Positions 54,968 to 64,000 of a stretch of 64,000 nt of DNA are shown here, piece by piece. Made by a program: the position numbers and the translations under genes. Source of the stretch: Rhodospirillaceae bacterium (GTDB lineage: Bacteria > Pseudomonadota > Alphaproteobacteria > Azospirillales > Azospirillaceae); contig JAJUIU010000001.1 in the NCBI GenBank assembly GCA_029267445.1, positions 81,075-145,074 of the forward strand. The letters are read 5' to 3'. A model generated the notes under the pieces. The model worked only from the letters and a program-made list of their open reading frames with translations. It did no database searches and had not been told where the DNA came from. The stretch's first letter is position 1. Each line of letters starts with the position of its first letter.

Positions 54968-56434
54968 ATGGCGAGCGAGATCCTGACCGTGGCCGAGATG
55001 TACGCGGCCGACCGCGCCGCGATGGAAGCGGGCATCGCTGGCACGGCGCTGATGGAGGCGGCGGGCCGGGCGGTCGCCGACGCCGTGGCCCGGCGCTGGC
55101 GGCCGGGCGCCGTCGCGGTGCTGTGCGGGCCCGGCAACAATGGCGGCGACGGGTTCGTGGCGGCGCGGCATCTGCGGGCGCTGGGCTGGGACGCGCGCCC
55201 GATCCTGCTGGGGCGGCGCGATGACCTGCGGGGCGACGCGGCCTGGGCCGCCGGCACCTGGGACGGCCCGGTGCTGCCGCCCGATCCAGCGCATCTGGAC
55301 GGCGCCGACCTGGTCATCGACGCCCTGTTCGGGGCCGGCCTGTCGCGCCCGCTGGACGGGGCGGCGCTGGCGCTGGTGAAGGCGTTGGAGGGTCGGACGG
55401 CGCCGGTGGTGGCGGTGGACGTGCCGAGCGGCGTGCGCGGCGACGACGGCGCCATCCTGGGTGCCGCACCCCGCGCCGCGCTGACCGTGACCTTCTTCCG
55501 CCGGAAGCCCGCGCATCTGCTGCTGCCGGGGCGCCTGCGCTGCGGGGAGGTGGAGGTCGCCGACATCGGCATCCCCGATGGCGTCCTGCGGAGGATCGCG
55601 CCACGGCTGGCGGCGAACGGCCCGGACGCCTGGGGTATCGGCTTCCCCTGGCCGAAGGAGGAAGGCCACAAGTACGGGCGCGGGCACGCGCTGGTGCTGG
55701 GCGGGGCTGTGATGACCGGGGCGGCGCGGCTGGCCGCGCGCGGCGCGCTCAGGGCCGGGGCGGGGCTTGTGACCGTGGCCGCCCCGGCGCAGGCCGTACC
55801 GATCTATGCGCTGTCGTCCCCTTCACTGATCGTGCAGCCGGCCGACGATCCCGCCGCCTTCGCGGCCCTGCTGGACGATCCAAGGCGCAACGCCGTGCTG
55901 CTGGGGCCGGGCGCCGGCGCGTGGCCGGCGCTGCGGCAGGCCGTGCGGGCGGCCGTGGATCGGGGCAAGGCGGGGGTGCTGGACGCGGACGTGTTTCCCG
56001 CCTTCGCGGACGATCCGCCGGTCCTGTTCCAGGGGCTGACGGATCGCTGGCTGCTGACGCCGCACGGGGGGGAGTTCGCCAAACTCTTCCCGGACATCCG
56101 CGGCGATAAGGTGACGATGGCGCGGGCCGCCGCCGCCCGCTGCGGGGCCGTGGTGCTGCTGAAGGGGGCGGACACGGTGGTCGCGCATCCCGATGGGCGG
56201 GCCGCGATCAACGCCAACGCGCCGCCGGACCTGGCGACGGCCGGCAGCGGCGACGTGCTGGCCGGCTTCGCCCTTGGCCTGATCGCCCAGGGCGTCCCGG
56301 CGTTCGAGGCCGGCCGCATGGCCGCGTGGCTGCACGGGGAATGCGGGTCCCTGCTGGGGCCGGGCCTGATCGCGGAGGATCTGCCCGAGGCGCTGCCCGC
56401 CGCGCTGCGGCGTCTGAAAGGACTAGCCGGATAG
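54968..56434 (+). CDS. nnr: bifunctional NAD(P)H-hydrate epimerase/dehydratase
   Basis: A 488-residue two-domain enzyme. The N-terminal epimerase (YjeF_N) has MEAAGRAVADAVAR, LCGPGNNGGDGFVAARHLRA and VAVDVPSGVRGDDG; the C-terminal dehydratase has KYGRGHALVLGGAVMTGAAR, LLTPHGGEFAKLFPD and DLATAGSGDVLAGFALGLIA. It repairs hydrated NADH/NADPH. GGAGGGAGC lies upstream of the ATG. The gene lies just downstream of tRNA-His and is divergent from glnB. Confidence 0.95.
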   Translation: MASEILTVAEMYAADRAAMEAGIAGTALMEAAGRAVADAVARRWRPGAVAVLCGPGNNGGDGFVAARHLRALGWDARPILLGRRDDLRGDAAWAAGTWDGPVLPPDPAHLDGADLVIDALFGAGLSRPLDGAALALVKALEGRTAPVVAVDVPSGVRGDDGAILGAAPRAALTVTFFRRKPAHLLLPGRLRCGEVEVADIGIPDGVLRRIAPRLAANGPDAWGIGFPWPKEEGHKYGRGHALVLGGAVMTGAARLAARGALRAGAGLVTVAAPAQAVPIYALSSPSLIVQPADDPAAFAALLDDPRRNAVLLGPGAGAWPALRQAVRAAVDRGKAGVLDADVFPAFADDPPVLFQGLTDRWLLTPHGGEFAKLFPDIRGDKVTMARAAAARCGAVVLLKGADTVVAHPDGRAAINANAPPDLATAGSGDVLAGFALGLIAQGVPAFEAGRMAAWLHGECGSLLGPGLIAEDLPEALPAALRRLKGLAG

Positions 56435-56498
56435 CAAAAAAGTCGGGCCGGGGGCCGCGGCGCTTGATCGCCACGGCGATGGGGCGGACACTTCCCGC

Positions 56499-57983
56499 AT
56501 GACCGAGCCCGACCTGCATGAGCCACCGGCGCCGGAGACCGCGGGACTTCCCGTCCCCGTGGCTGGGGAGGCCCCGCGCTCGCGGGGCCTGTTCGACCGG
56601 ACCCTGGGCAGCCTCCGCCTCGCCTGGCGCGATGTCGCCACATCGGCGCTGGAGGTGGTCGGCAGCCTGCGCAGCGTGGCCGGCCGCACCGACGAGGACC
56701 GCTGGCGGCTTCAGATCAAGGCCTGCCTGGAGGGGCGCGGCGGCGAGGTTTCGGCCCGCGCGCGGGCGGCCGATCTCGGCCGGACCTTCCTTGGCCTGGA
56801 CGCGGACGGGCGCAAGCGCTTCCTGCTGCTGCTGGCCAAGGAGTTCGATGTCGACCGGGCGAGCGTCGACCGCGCGGTGGAGGTCTTCCATCGCGCCGCC
56901 GATCCGGTCGCGCGTGGCGAGGCGGAGCGCGCGCTGCGCGACGCCCTGGAGCCGGGCCGGCTGAGATTATTGACGCAGTTCAACGCCTTGCCGGATGGTG
57001 TTCATTTCCTGGTGGAGCTGCGGGCGCAGTTGCTCGACCTCACGCGGGAGAACCCGTTGTTCGCGGCACTCGAGGCCGACCTGAAGAGCCTGCTGAAGAG
57101 CTGGTTCGACGTCGGCTTCCTGGAACTGCGCCGGATCACCTGGGACAGCCCGGCGTCCTTGCTGGAGAAGCTGATCCGGTACGAGGCGGTTCACGACATC
57201 GCCGGCTGGGATGACCTGAAGAACCGGCTGGACAAGGACCGGCGCTGTTTCGCCTTCTTCCATCCGCGCATGCCCGACGAGCCGCTGATCTTCGTGGAGG
57301 TGGCGCTGGTCGAGGGGCTGGCGGAGGCGGTGCACCCGCTACTGGACGCCAGCCAGCCGGTCATCGATCCGAAGGACGCGGACACGGCTGTCTTCTATTC
57401 CATCTCCAACGCGCAGCGCGGGCTGGCCGGGATCTCGTTCGGCAACTTCCTGATCAAGCGCGTGGTGGACGTGCTGGCGGGCGAACTGCCGAACCTTAAG
57501 AACTTTGCGACCCTGTCGCCCATCCCGGGTTTCGCGAAGTGGCTGGCGGGGGAGATCGAGCGCGGCGGCAACGGCCTGCTGTCGGATGGGGAGAGCGAGC
57601 GCCTGCACCGCCATGTCCCGGCGCGCGACCGGTCCGTGTTGCGCGCGATCCTGGACATCGAGGGCTGGGAGCGGCAACCCGAGCTTGAATCCGCCCTGCG
57701 GCCGGTTCTTCTCCGGTTGGGGGCCGTGTATCTGCTGACGGCGCGCAAAGGCGATCGGGCTGCGGACCCGGTCGCGCATTTCCACCTGTCCAATGGCGCG
57801 CGAGTTGAGCGACTGAATTGGCTGGCCGATCTGTCGGCCAAAGGGCTGCGGCAGTCTTGCGGGATGATGGTCAACTACGCCTACAGGCTGGCCAATATCG
57901 AAGCCAACCACGAATCCTACACCGGCGACGGAAAGGTGATTGCGTCGTCAGCGATGAAAGGGTTGCTTAAACCTTCCGTTTGA
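56499..57983 (+). CDS. malonyl-CoA decarboxylase
   Basis: A 494-residue MCD-family protein: N-terminal helical domain (RLLTQFNALPDGVHFLVELR, WFDVGFLELRRITWDSPASL) and the GNAT-like catalytic domain (AVFYSISNAQRGLAGISFGN, LIKRVVDVLAGELPNLKNFA, PVAHFHLSNGARVERLNWLA). It converts malonyl-CoA to acetyl-CoA. No malonyl-CoA synthetase or transporter lies beside it. The Asn/Gly-containing SNAQRGL and HLSNGA motifs of the family are intact. Confidence 0.92.
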   Translation: MTEPDLHEPPAPETAGLPVPVAGEAPRSRGLFDRTLGSLRLAWRDVATSALEVVGSLRSVAGRTDEDRWRLQIKACLEGRGGEVSARARAADLGRTFLGLDADGRKRFLLLLAKEFDVDRASVDRAVEVFHRAADPVARGEAERALRDALEPGRLRLLTQFNALPDGVHFLVELRAQLLDLTRENPLFAALEADLKSLLKSWFDVGFLELRRITWDSPASLLEKLIRYEAVHDIAGWDDLKNRLDKDRRCFAFFHPRMPDEPLIFVEVALVEGLAEAVHPLLDASQPVIDPKDADTAVFYSISNAQRGLAGISFGNFLIKRVVDVLAGELPNLKNFATLSPIPGFAKWLAGEIERGGNGLLSDGESERLHRHVPARDRSVLRAILDIEGWERQPELESALRPVLLRLGAVYLLTARKGDRAADPVAHFHLSNGARVERLNWLADLSAKGLRQSCGMMVNYAYRLANIEANHESYTGDGKVIASSAMKGLLKPSV

Positions 57984-58075
57984 GTTAATCCATTCATTGG
58001 AAGCAGTCCTCGGCGGATCGAGTTCAAGGTGATCTGTCGGGATGATTTCCCCCGTACCGCAAGCTGAGGGGGCCG

Positions 58076-58327
58076 GTGGTGGGATTTTCTTTCTTCAGGC
58101 GGCCCAGGGCCGAAGAGATGGTGGCGGTGGGGGCCGTCTACCGTCGCGTCGTCGCCGGAAACGTCATCGAGACGGCGCGGGTCCTCGCGGTCAGCGCCGA
58201 CAAGATGGACATCCCCCATGTCCGCTTCGTCGCCCGCAACAGTCTGGGCGAGGGCACCGCTGCGGACGAGCTGCGCACCCTGTCGCTCGAGGCGTTCCTC
58301 AGGCTTTTCGGTGATCGCGCCCACTGA
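58076..58327 (+). CDS. hypothetical small protein
   Basis: An 83-residue protein from GTG 58076, which follows GAGGGGG. It is mostly beta-strand (MVAVGAVYRRVVAGNVIETA, RVLAVSADKMDIPHVRFVAR) ending in LEAFLRLFGDRAH. Short proteins of this type, often with the IPHVRF segment, are common in Rhodospirillales and uncharacterised. It starts in a fairly AT-rich gap after the decarboxylase. Confidence 0.65.
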   Translation: MVGFSFFRRPRAEEMVAVGAVYRRVVAGNVIETARVLAVSADKMDIPHVRFVARNSLGEGTAADELRTLSLEAFLRLFGDRAH

Positions 58328-58442
58328 CGGCGGCGGTCGCGGATTCCCCTCGACGCGGCGGTTCCGTCGCGCTGCGCGGGCGTCTATATAGGCGGGCGGA
58401 GGCCGGGCCGGATCAGCCGCCCGGACAGAAGAAGACGCCCCG

Positions 58443-60812
58443 ATGCCCGATCAAGCCCTGAAGCCCGTCGCGGCGGCGCCCGCGACCGTTCCGGTTCCGC
58501 CCGGGAAGCTGCGCATGCTGCGCGCGCTGGAGCGGAAACTGCTCTGGCTCAGCACCTGGATGATCCACAACGCCAACCATGTCCGCCCGTCGCGCGACGG
58601 GCTGAAGGTGGGCGGCCATCAGGCGTCCAGCGCGTCGGTCGCCTCCATCCTGACGGCGCTCTATTTCGACGTGTTGCGGCCGCAGGACCGGGTGGCGGTG
58701 AAGCCACACGCGAGCCCCGTGTTCCATTCGATCCAGTACCTGCTGGGCCGGCAGACCCGCGACAAGCTGGAGAACTTCCGCGCGCTTGGCGGGGCGCAGT
58801 CCTACCCGTCGCGCACCAAGGACACCGACGACGTGGATTTCTCCACCGGCTCGGTCGGGCTGGGTGTGGCCATCACCGCCTTCGCCAGCATGGTGCAGGA
58901 CTATGTGCGGCTGAAGGGCCTGACGGGCCAGCCCGAGGGCCGCATGATCGCCATCGTCGGTGACGCGGAGCTGGACGAGGGCAACGTCTTCGAGGCGATG
59001 CTGGAGGGCTGGAAGCACGACCTCCGGAACACCTGGTGGATCATCGACTACAACCGCCAGAGCCTGGACAGCGTCGTCTCCGACAAGCTGTGGGTCCCGA
59101 TCGAGGGCATGTTCCGGTCGCTGGGCTGGAACGTGGTGATCCTGAAGTACGGCAAGAAGCTGCTGGAGGCGTTCGAGCGGCCGGGCGGTGACGCCCTGCG
59201 CGACTGGATCGACGCCTGCCCGAACCAGCTCTACTCCGCACTGACCTTCAAGGGCGGGGCGGCGTGGCGGGAGATCCTGACCCGCGACCTCGGCAAGGTG
59301 AACGGCATCGGCGCCCTGCTGGACGACCATGACGACGACCAGCTGGCCGAGCTGATGACGAACCTGGGCGGCCACTGCCTGGAAAGCCTGCTGGAGGCGT
59401 TCGGCCGGGCCTCGCAGGGGCCGGACGGCGACAAGCCCGCCTGCTTCATCGCCTATACGATCAAGGGGCGGGGCCTGCCGTTCCAGGGCCACAAGGACAA
59501 CCATGCGGGCCTGATGAACCCGGACCAGATCGCCGCCTTCCGCCGGCAGTGCGGGCTGGAGGAAGGGCAGGAGTGGGAGCCCTTCGCCGGCATGGATGTG
59601 GACGCGGCCGAGCTGCGCGCGTTCCTGAGCCAGGTTCCGTTCGTGTCGGCCGGGAACCGGCGCCTGTCCGCCCCGGCGATCCCGGTGCCGGACGGCCTGC
59701 CGGTCCAGCTCGGCGAGCGGATGAGCACGCAGGAGGGGTTCGGCAAGATCCTGGGCGAGCTGGCGAAGGCCGACGGCGATCTGGCCGCGCGGATCGTCAC
59801 CACCTCGCCGGACGTGACCGTGTCCACGAACCTGGGCGCCTGGGTGAACCGGCGCGGCCTGTTCGACCGGGCGCTGCGGGAGGACATCTTCAAGGAGCAG
59901 AAGGTCGTCTCCGCCCAGCGCTGGGCCGGCGACCCGCAGGGCCAGCACATCGAGCTGGGCATCGCCGAGCACAACCTGTTCCTGCTGCTGGGCGCGCTCG
60001 GCATGAGCCACGAGCTGTTCGGGGCGCGGCTTCTGCCGGTGGGCACGCTGTACGACCCGTTCGTGAAGCGCGGCCTGGACGCCCTGAACTATGCCCTCTA
60101 CCAGGACGCCCGCTTCATGGTGGTGGCCACACCCAGCGGCGTGACGCTCGCCCCGGAGGGCGGGGCGCACCAGTCCATCGCCACCCCGCTGATCGGCATG
60201 GGGCTGCCGAAGCTGGCGAGCTTCGAGCCGGCCTTTGTGGACGAGCTGGCCGCCATCATGGGCTGGGGCTTCCGCCACATGCAGGCCGAGGACGGTGGGT
60301 CGGTCTATCTGCGCCTGTCCACCCGGACGATCGAGCAGCCGAAGCGCCAGCTCGACGCGGCGGCGGTGATCGAGGGCGGCTACTGGGTGAAGCGGCCGGG
60401 GCCGGGCACGGACATCGCCATCGCCTATTGCGGCGCCCTGGCGCCCGAGGCGCTGGAGGCGCATGCCCAGCTTCTGGAGGATGTGCCCGGTGCCGGCCTG
60501 CTGGCGGTGACGTCCGCCGACCGGCTGCACGAGGGCTGGACCACCGCGCGCAAGCGCCGGGGCGAGGGGCGCCCGGCCGTCAGCCATGCGGAACGGCTTC
60601 TGGCCGATCTGCCGCCCGGCGCGCGGCTCGTCACGCTGATCGACGGACATCCGGCGGCGCTGTCCTGGCTAGGCGGCGTGCGCGGACACGCGGTGACGGC
60701 ACTGGGCGTGGAGACGTTCGGCCAGTCGGCCGACATCCAGGACATCCATCGTCATTTCGGCCTGGACGCCGACGGCATCCTGGACGCCTGCGCCCGGGCG
60801 CTGCTGGACTGA
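58443..60812 (+). CDS. AceE/transketolase-like thiamine diphosphate enzyme
   Basis: A 789-residue protein of the homodimeric pyruvate dehydrogenase E1/transketolase superfamily. The ThDP pocket is seen as GDAELDEGNVFEAMLEGWKH with IDYNRQSLDSVV; other landmarks are VGGHQASSASVASILTALYF, DFSTGSVGLGVAITAFASMV, FIAYTIKGRGLPFQGHKDNH and, in the pyrimidine domain, QHIELGIAEHNLFLLLGALG. It is about 100 residues shorter than E. coli AceE and no E2 or E3 gene is adjacent, so the substrate (pyruvate or another 2-oxoacid, or a transketolase reaction) is uncertain. Confidence 0.85.
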   Translation: MPDQALKPVAAAPATVPVPPGKLRMLRALERKLLWLSTWMIHNANHVRPSRDGLKVGGHQASSASVASILTALYFDVLRPQDRVAVKPHASPVFHSIQYLLGRQTRDKLENFRALGGAQSYPSRTKDTDDVDFSTGSVGLGVAITAFASMVQDYVRLKGLTGQPEGRMIAIVGDAELDEGNVFEAMLEGWKHDLRNTWWIIDYNRQSLDSVVSDKLWVPIEGMFRSLGWNVVILKYGKKLLEAFERPGGDALRDWIDACPNQLYSALTFKGGAAWREILTRDLGKVNGIGALLDDHDDDQLAELMTNLGGHCLESLLEAFGRASQGPDGDKPACFIAYTIKGRGLPFQGHKDNHAGLMNPDQIAAFRRQCGLEEGQEWEPFAGMDVDAAELRAFLSQVPFVSAGNRRLSAPAIPVPDGLPVQLGERMSTQEGFGKILGELAKADGDLAARIVTTSPDVTVSTNLGAWVNRRGLFDRALREDIFKEQKVVSAQRWAGDPQGQHIELGIAEHNLFLLLGALGMSHELFGARLLPVGTLYDPFVKRGLDALNYALYQDARFMVVATPSGVTLAPEGGAHQSIATPLIGMGLPKLASFEPAFVDELAAIMGWGFRHMQAEDGGSVYLRLSTRTIEQPKRQLDAAAVIEGGYWVKRPGPGTDIAIAYCGALAPEALEAHAQLLEDVPGAGLLAVTSADRLHEGWTTARKRRGEGRPAVSHAERLLADLPPGARLVTLIDGHPAALSWLGGVRGHAVTALGVETFGQSADIQDIHRHFGLDADGILDACARALLD

Positions 60813-60911
60813 CGGCGTGACGGTGTGACGGCGGGGCGCCGGGCCGGACGCCACATTTCTGTTGTCCGCCGGAAACGGGTGCTATAGACCCATCCGCGCC
60901 CATCGGCCGGG

Positions 60912-60996
60912 GCGGGCGTGGCGGAACTGGTAGACGCGCTGGATTTAGGTTCCAGTGTCGAAAGACGTGTGGGTTCAAGTCCCTCCGCCCGCACCA
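60912..60996 (+). tRNA. tRNA-Leu (UAG)
   Basis: Acceptor GCGGGCG / CGCCCGC; anticodon stem CTGGA / TCCAG with loop TTTAGGT giving TAG; a variable arm TGTCGAAAGACGTG typical of tRNA-Leu; CCA encoded at 60994-60996. Confidence 0.97.
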
Positions 60997-61137
60997 GTCG
61001 CGCCACACAGCGCAGCCGATCCGGTCGCGCACCCGGGCAGCCGTGCCGGAGCGTCAGCCCGCGCGGATTTTCGTCGTTGCCGCCGACACGGACCGGCGGC
61101 CCGGTACATTTCGAGACAAGAACAGGCCCTTCGTTCC

Positions 61138-62481
61138 ATGCAGATCACCGAGACCAGCGCCACCGGCCTTCGTCGCGAGTTCAAGGTCGTCATCCCCGCC
61201 AAGGACATCGAGAGCCGCGTCCATGACCGGCTGTCGGAGATCGGCAAGTCGGTCAAGATCCCGGGCTTCCGCCCCGGCAAGGTTCCGCTGCCGTTCCTGA
61301 AGCAGCGCTACGGCCAGTCGGTCATGGGCGAGGTGCTGGACGGCGCCGTCAACGACAGCTCGCGCAAGGCGATCGAGGACAACAAGCTGCGCCCGGCGCT
61401 GCAGCCGAAGGTCGAGGTGACGAAGTTCGAGGACGGGTCCGACCTCGAATTCAACATGGCGGTCGAGCTGCTGCCGGAGTTCGAGCCGGCGGACATGGCG
61501 GGTGTGGAGATCACCAAGCCGGTGGTCGCCATCGATGACGCGGCCGTTGACGAGGCCATCAAGCGCATCGCGGACAGCCGCAAGTCGAGCGAGCCGGTGG
61601 CCAAGAAGCGGGCCGCCAAGAAGGGCGACATCGCCGTGATCGACTTCGACGGCTCGGTCGACGGGGAGAAGCGCCCCGGCATGAAGGGCGAGGGCTATGA
61701 GCTGGAGCTGGGCTCCGGCTCGTTCATCCCCGGCTTCGAGGACCAGCTCGTCGGCGTGAAGCCGGGCGAGCACAAGACGGTGGAGGTGACCTTCCCCGAG
61801 GGCTACCACGCCGCCGAGCTGGCCGGTAAGGCCGCCGTGTTCGAGGTGGATGTGAAGGAGCTCCGCGTGCCGAAGGCGCCGGAGATCGACGACGAGTTCG
61901 CCAAGTCGATCGGTTTCGAAGGCGGCCTGGACGCGCTGAAGGGTGCGATCCGCGAGCGGATGCAGGCCGACTACGGCAACCTGTCGCGCCTGCGGGCCAA
62001 GCGCCAGCTGCTGGACCGGCTGGCCGAACTGCACGACTTCGCCGTGCCGCAGGGCATGGTCGACATCGAATTCGACCAGATCTGGCAGCGCCTCCAGGAG
62101 GAGCTGAAGCAGGGCGGCGGCGAGCCGGAGGACAAGGAGAAGGACGAGGAGACACTGAAGGCGGAGTACCGCGCCATCGCGGAGCGCCGGGTCCGCCTGG
62201 GCCTGCTGCTGTCCGAGGTGGGGCGGCGCAACAATGTCACCGTCACCCGCGAGGAGCTGAGCCGGGCCGTGATCGCCGAGGCGCAGCGCTATCCGGGCCA
62301 GGAGCAGCAGGTTTTCGAGTTCTTCAAGAACAATCCGCAGGCCGTCGAGAGCCTCCGCGCCCCGATCTTCGAGGACAAGGTTGTCGACTTCATCCTGGGG
62401 CAGGTTAAGGTGACCGAGGCGCCCGTGTCGGTGGAGGAGCTGATGCGGGAGCCGGACGAGGATGAGACCGCCGCGGCCTGA
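61138..62481 (+). CDS. tig: trigger factor
   Basis: A 447-residue ribosome-associated chaperone. The N-terminal ribosome-binding region contains GFRPGKVPLPFLKQRYGQSV (normal FRxGKxP motif), then an FKBP-type domain (VIDFDGSVDGEKRPGMKGEG, FIPGFEDQLVGVKPGEHKTV) and a long helical C-terminus. It binds nascent chains and has prolyl isomerase activity. The start at 61138 (MQITETSATGLRREFKV) matches the family; the frame is open upstream through tRNA-Leu. clpP follows by 39 bp. Confidence 0.98.
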   Translation: MQITETSATGLRREFKVVIPAKDIESRVHDRLSEIGKSVKIPGFRPGKVPLPFLKQRYGQSVMGEVLDGAVNDSSRKAIEDNKLRPALQPKVEVTKFEDGSDLEFNMAVELLPEFEPADMAGVEITKPVVAIDDAAVDEAIKRIADSRKSSEPVAKKRAAKKGDIAVIDFDGSVDGEKRPGMKGEGYELELGSGSFIPGFEDQLVGVKPGEHKTVEVTFPEGYHAAELAGKAAVFEVDVKELRVPKAPEIDDEFAKSIGFEGGLDALKGAIRERMQADYGNLSRLRAKRQLLDRLAELHDFAVPQGMVDIEFDQIWQRLQEELKQGGGEPEDKEKDEETLKAEYRAIAERRVRLGLLLSEVGRRNNVTVTREELSRAVIAEAQRYPGQEQQVFEFFKNNPQAVESLRAPIFEDKVVDFILGQVKVTEAPVSVEELMREPDEDETAAA

Positions 62482-62520
62482 GCCGCGGCATCCGTACGGG
62501 ATCGGAGCTGAGCGAGGGTC

Positions 62521-63150
<630 letters not shown>

Positions 63151-63422
63151 GCCGGTTGGCACGTCGCCGCGGGGCGGCGCATCGGACCCGGCCAGGGTCC
63201 CATCGATGCCCCAGCGGCGGGGGCGCGCGAACAAGCTATTGATCGCGGCGCTTTTCGTGTTGTTGAATGGAGGGGCAGGGCGGATCGCCCGACCTGCCTC
63301 TATGGTTTTCCGGGGACAGAATCCCTGGGCCGGAGCTGGCGCCGGCCATGGAGCGCGGGCGGATCCGTTGCGGCGAGGCCGCTGGCGGGCTCGTTCGCCT
63401 ACCGGGGATGTACGGAGCACTT

Positions 63423-64000
63423 ATGACCAAGTCGACCGGCGGCGACTCCAAGAACACCCTCTACTGCTCCTTCTGCGGAAAGAGCCAGCACGAGGTCCGC
63501 AAGCTGATTGCCGGCCCAACCGTGTTCATCTGCGATGAATGCGTCGAGCTGTGCATGGACATCATCCGCGAGGAGAACAAGACCACGCTGGTGAAGTCCC
63601 GCGACGGGGTGCCGACACCCCGGGACATCTGCGCGGTGCTGGACGACTACGTGATCGGACAGGAGCATGCCAAGCGCGTGCTGTCCGTCGCCGTCCACAA
63701 CCACTACAAGCGGCTCGCCCATGGGGCGAAGCACAACGACGTCGAACTGGCCAAGTCCAATATCCTGCTGATCGGACCGACCGGTTCGGGCAAGACGCTG
63801 CTGGCCCAGACGCTGGCCCGCATCATCGACGTGCCGTTCACCATGGCGGACGCCACCACGCTGACCGAGGCGGGCTATGTCGGCGAGGACGTCGAGAACA
63901 TCATCCTGAAGCTGCTGCAGGCGGCCGACTACAATGTCGAGCGGGCGCAGCGCGGCATCGTCTACATCGACGAGGTCGACAAGATCTCCCGCAAGTCGGA
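63423..64000 (+). CDS. clpX: ClpX ATPase, N-terminal part (runs off the window)
   Basis: The first 192 codons of ClpX, open to the window end. The zinc-binding domain is visible as [13 protein letters not shown] and [12 protein letters not shown], followed by the AAA+ Walker [39 protein letters not shown] and Walker [16 protein letters not shown]. ClpX unfolds substrates for ClpP. GGAGC precedes the ATG. The 272-bp gap after clpP shows no gene, so clpX may have its own promoter. Confidence 0.97.
   Translation, partial: MTKSTGGDSKNTLYCSFCGKSQHEVRKLIAGPTVFICDECVELCMDIIREENKTTLVKSRDGVPTPRDICAVLDDYVIGQEHAKRVLSVAVHNHYKRLAHGAKHNDVELAKSNILLIGPTGSGKTLLAQTLARIIDVPFTMADATTLTEAGYVGEDVENIILKLLQAADYNVERAQRGIVYIDEVDKISRKS

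Noticed and set aside
58413..60650. A 745-codon minus-strand frame opposite the AceE-like gene
   Set aside because: Antisense shadow; the opposite strand carries clear ThDP motifs.
60955..61137. A 61-codon N-terminal extension of trigger factor reading through tRNA-Leu
   Set aside because: The conserved trigger factor N-terminus begins at 61138; the extension overlaps the tRNA.

Overview
The window is high-GC, densely packed bacterial DNA. Its gene content points to an alphaproteobacterium, most likely Rhodospirillales/Azospirillaceae-like: a complete ccoNOQP-ccoGHIS cbb3 oxidase locus, adjacent glnB-glnA behind a sigma-54 element, a tig-clpP-clpX order, SdhE, a GTTC-N7-GTTC SOS box of the alphaproteobacterial type and several single-domain or orphan response regulators. 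This assignment is inference from gene content; species cannot be read from the window. It is chromosomal, and no plasmid, rRNA or complete prophage is visible.

Layout. 1-8.5 kb: a PadR regulator, a SAM methyltransferase with a small membrane protein, a Tat-exported flavin amine oxidase paired with a CpeT-like protein, a TonB-dependent receptor, and a receiver protein translationally coupled to a helical partner. 8.5-20.8 kb: Tex, a membrane-anchored ExeA-like protein with a broken P-loop, trehalose-6-phosphatase, a Wza-type export lipoprotein, an Orc1/Cdc6-like AAA ATPase and three LuxR-type regulators separated by long, relatively AT-rich intergenic regions. This stretch also holds two small-RNA candidates sharing a UUCCUCCCUA anti-Shine-Dalgarno motif. 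21-31.3 kb: tRNA-Glu, a SafE-like membrane protein, a DUF2189 protein and the cbb3 oxidase structural and assembly genes with FNR-type boxes. 31.4-34.4 kb: a compact DNA-recombination module (Rad52-like annealing protein behind an SOS box, two unknown small proteins, a RecD2 N-terminal fragment and, on the other strand, a YqaJ-type exonuclease). 34.5-44.4 kb: an orphan fliN, a thioesterase, a Crp/Fnr regulator, a type III polyketide synthase with an isoprenylcysteine-type methyltransferase, an LysE exporter, an amidase, recG, sdhE and a decayed toxin-antitoxin pair. 44.4-64 kb: mfd, yciB, a DsbA-like protein, an amidohydrolase, a PAS protein, glnA-glnB, tRNA-His, nnr, malonyl-CoA decarboxylase, an AceE/transketolase-like enzyme, tRNA-Leu, tig, clpP and the first part of clpX.

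How the genes work together. The clearest system is microaerobic respiration: ccoNOQP encodes the oxidase, ccoGHIS its copper handling and assembly, and the perfect TTGAT-N4-ATCAA box upstream predicts oxygen control. The nitrogen module (glnA, glnB, sigma-54 element) is the standard PII circuit. Tig, ClpP and ClpX form a protein folding and degradation group. The most unusual pieces are the SOS-boxed annealing/exonuclease module, the paired anti-SD small RNAs, the polysaccharide-export gene among ATPases and orphan regulators without any glycosyltransferase, and the type III PKS-methyltransferase pair. Start codons are inferred by eye from Shine-Dalgarno spacing and homolog memory; no database search was run.
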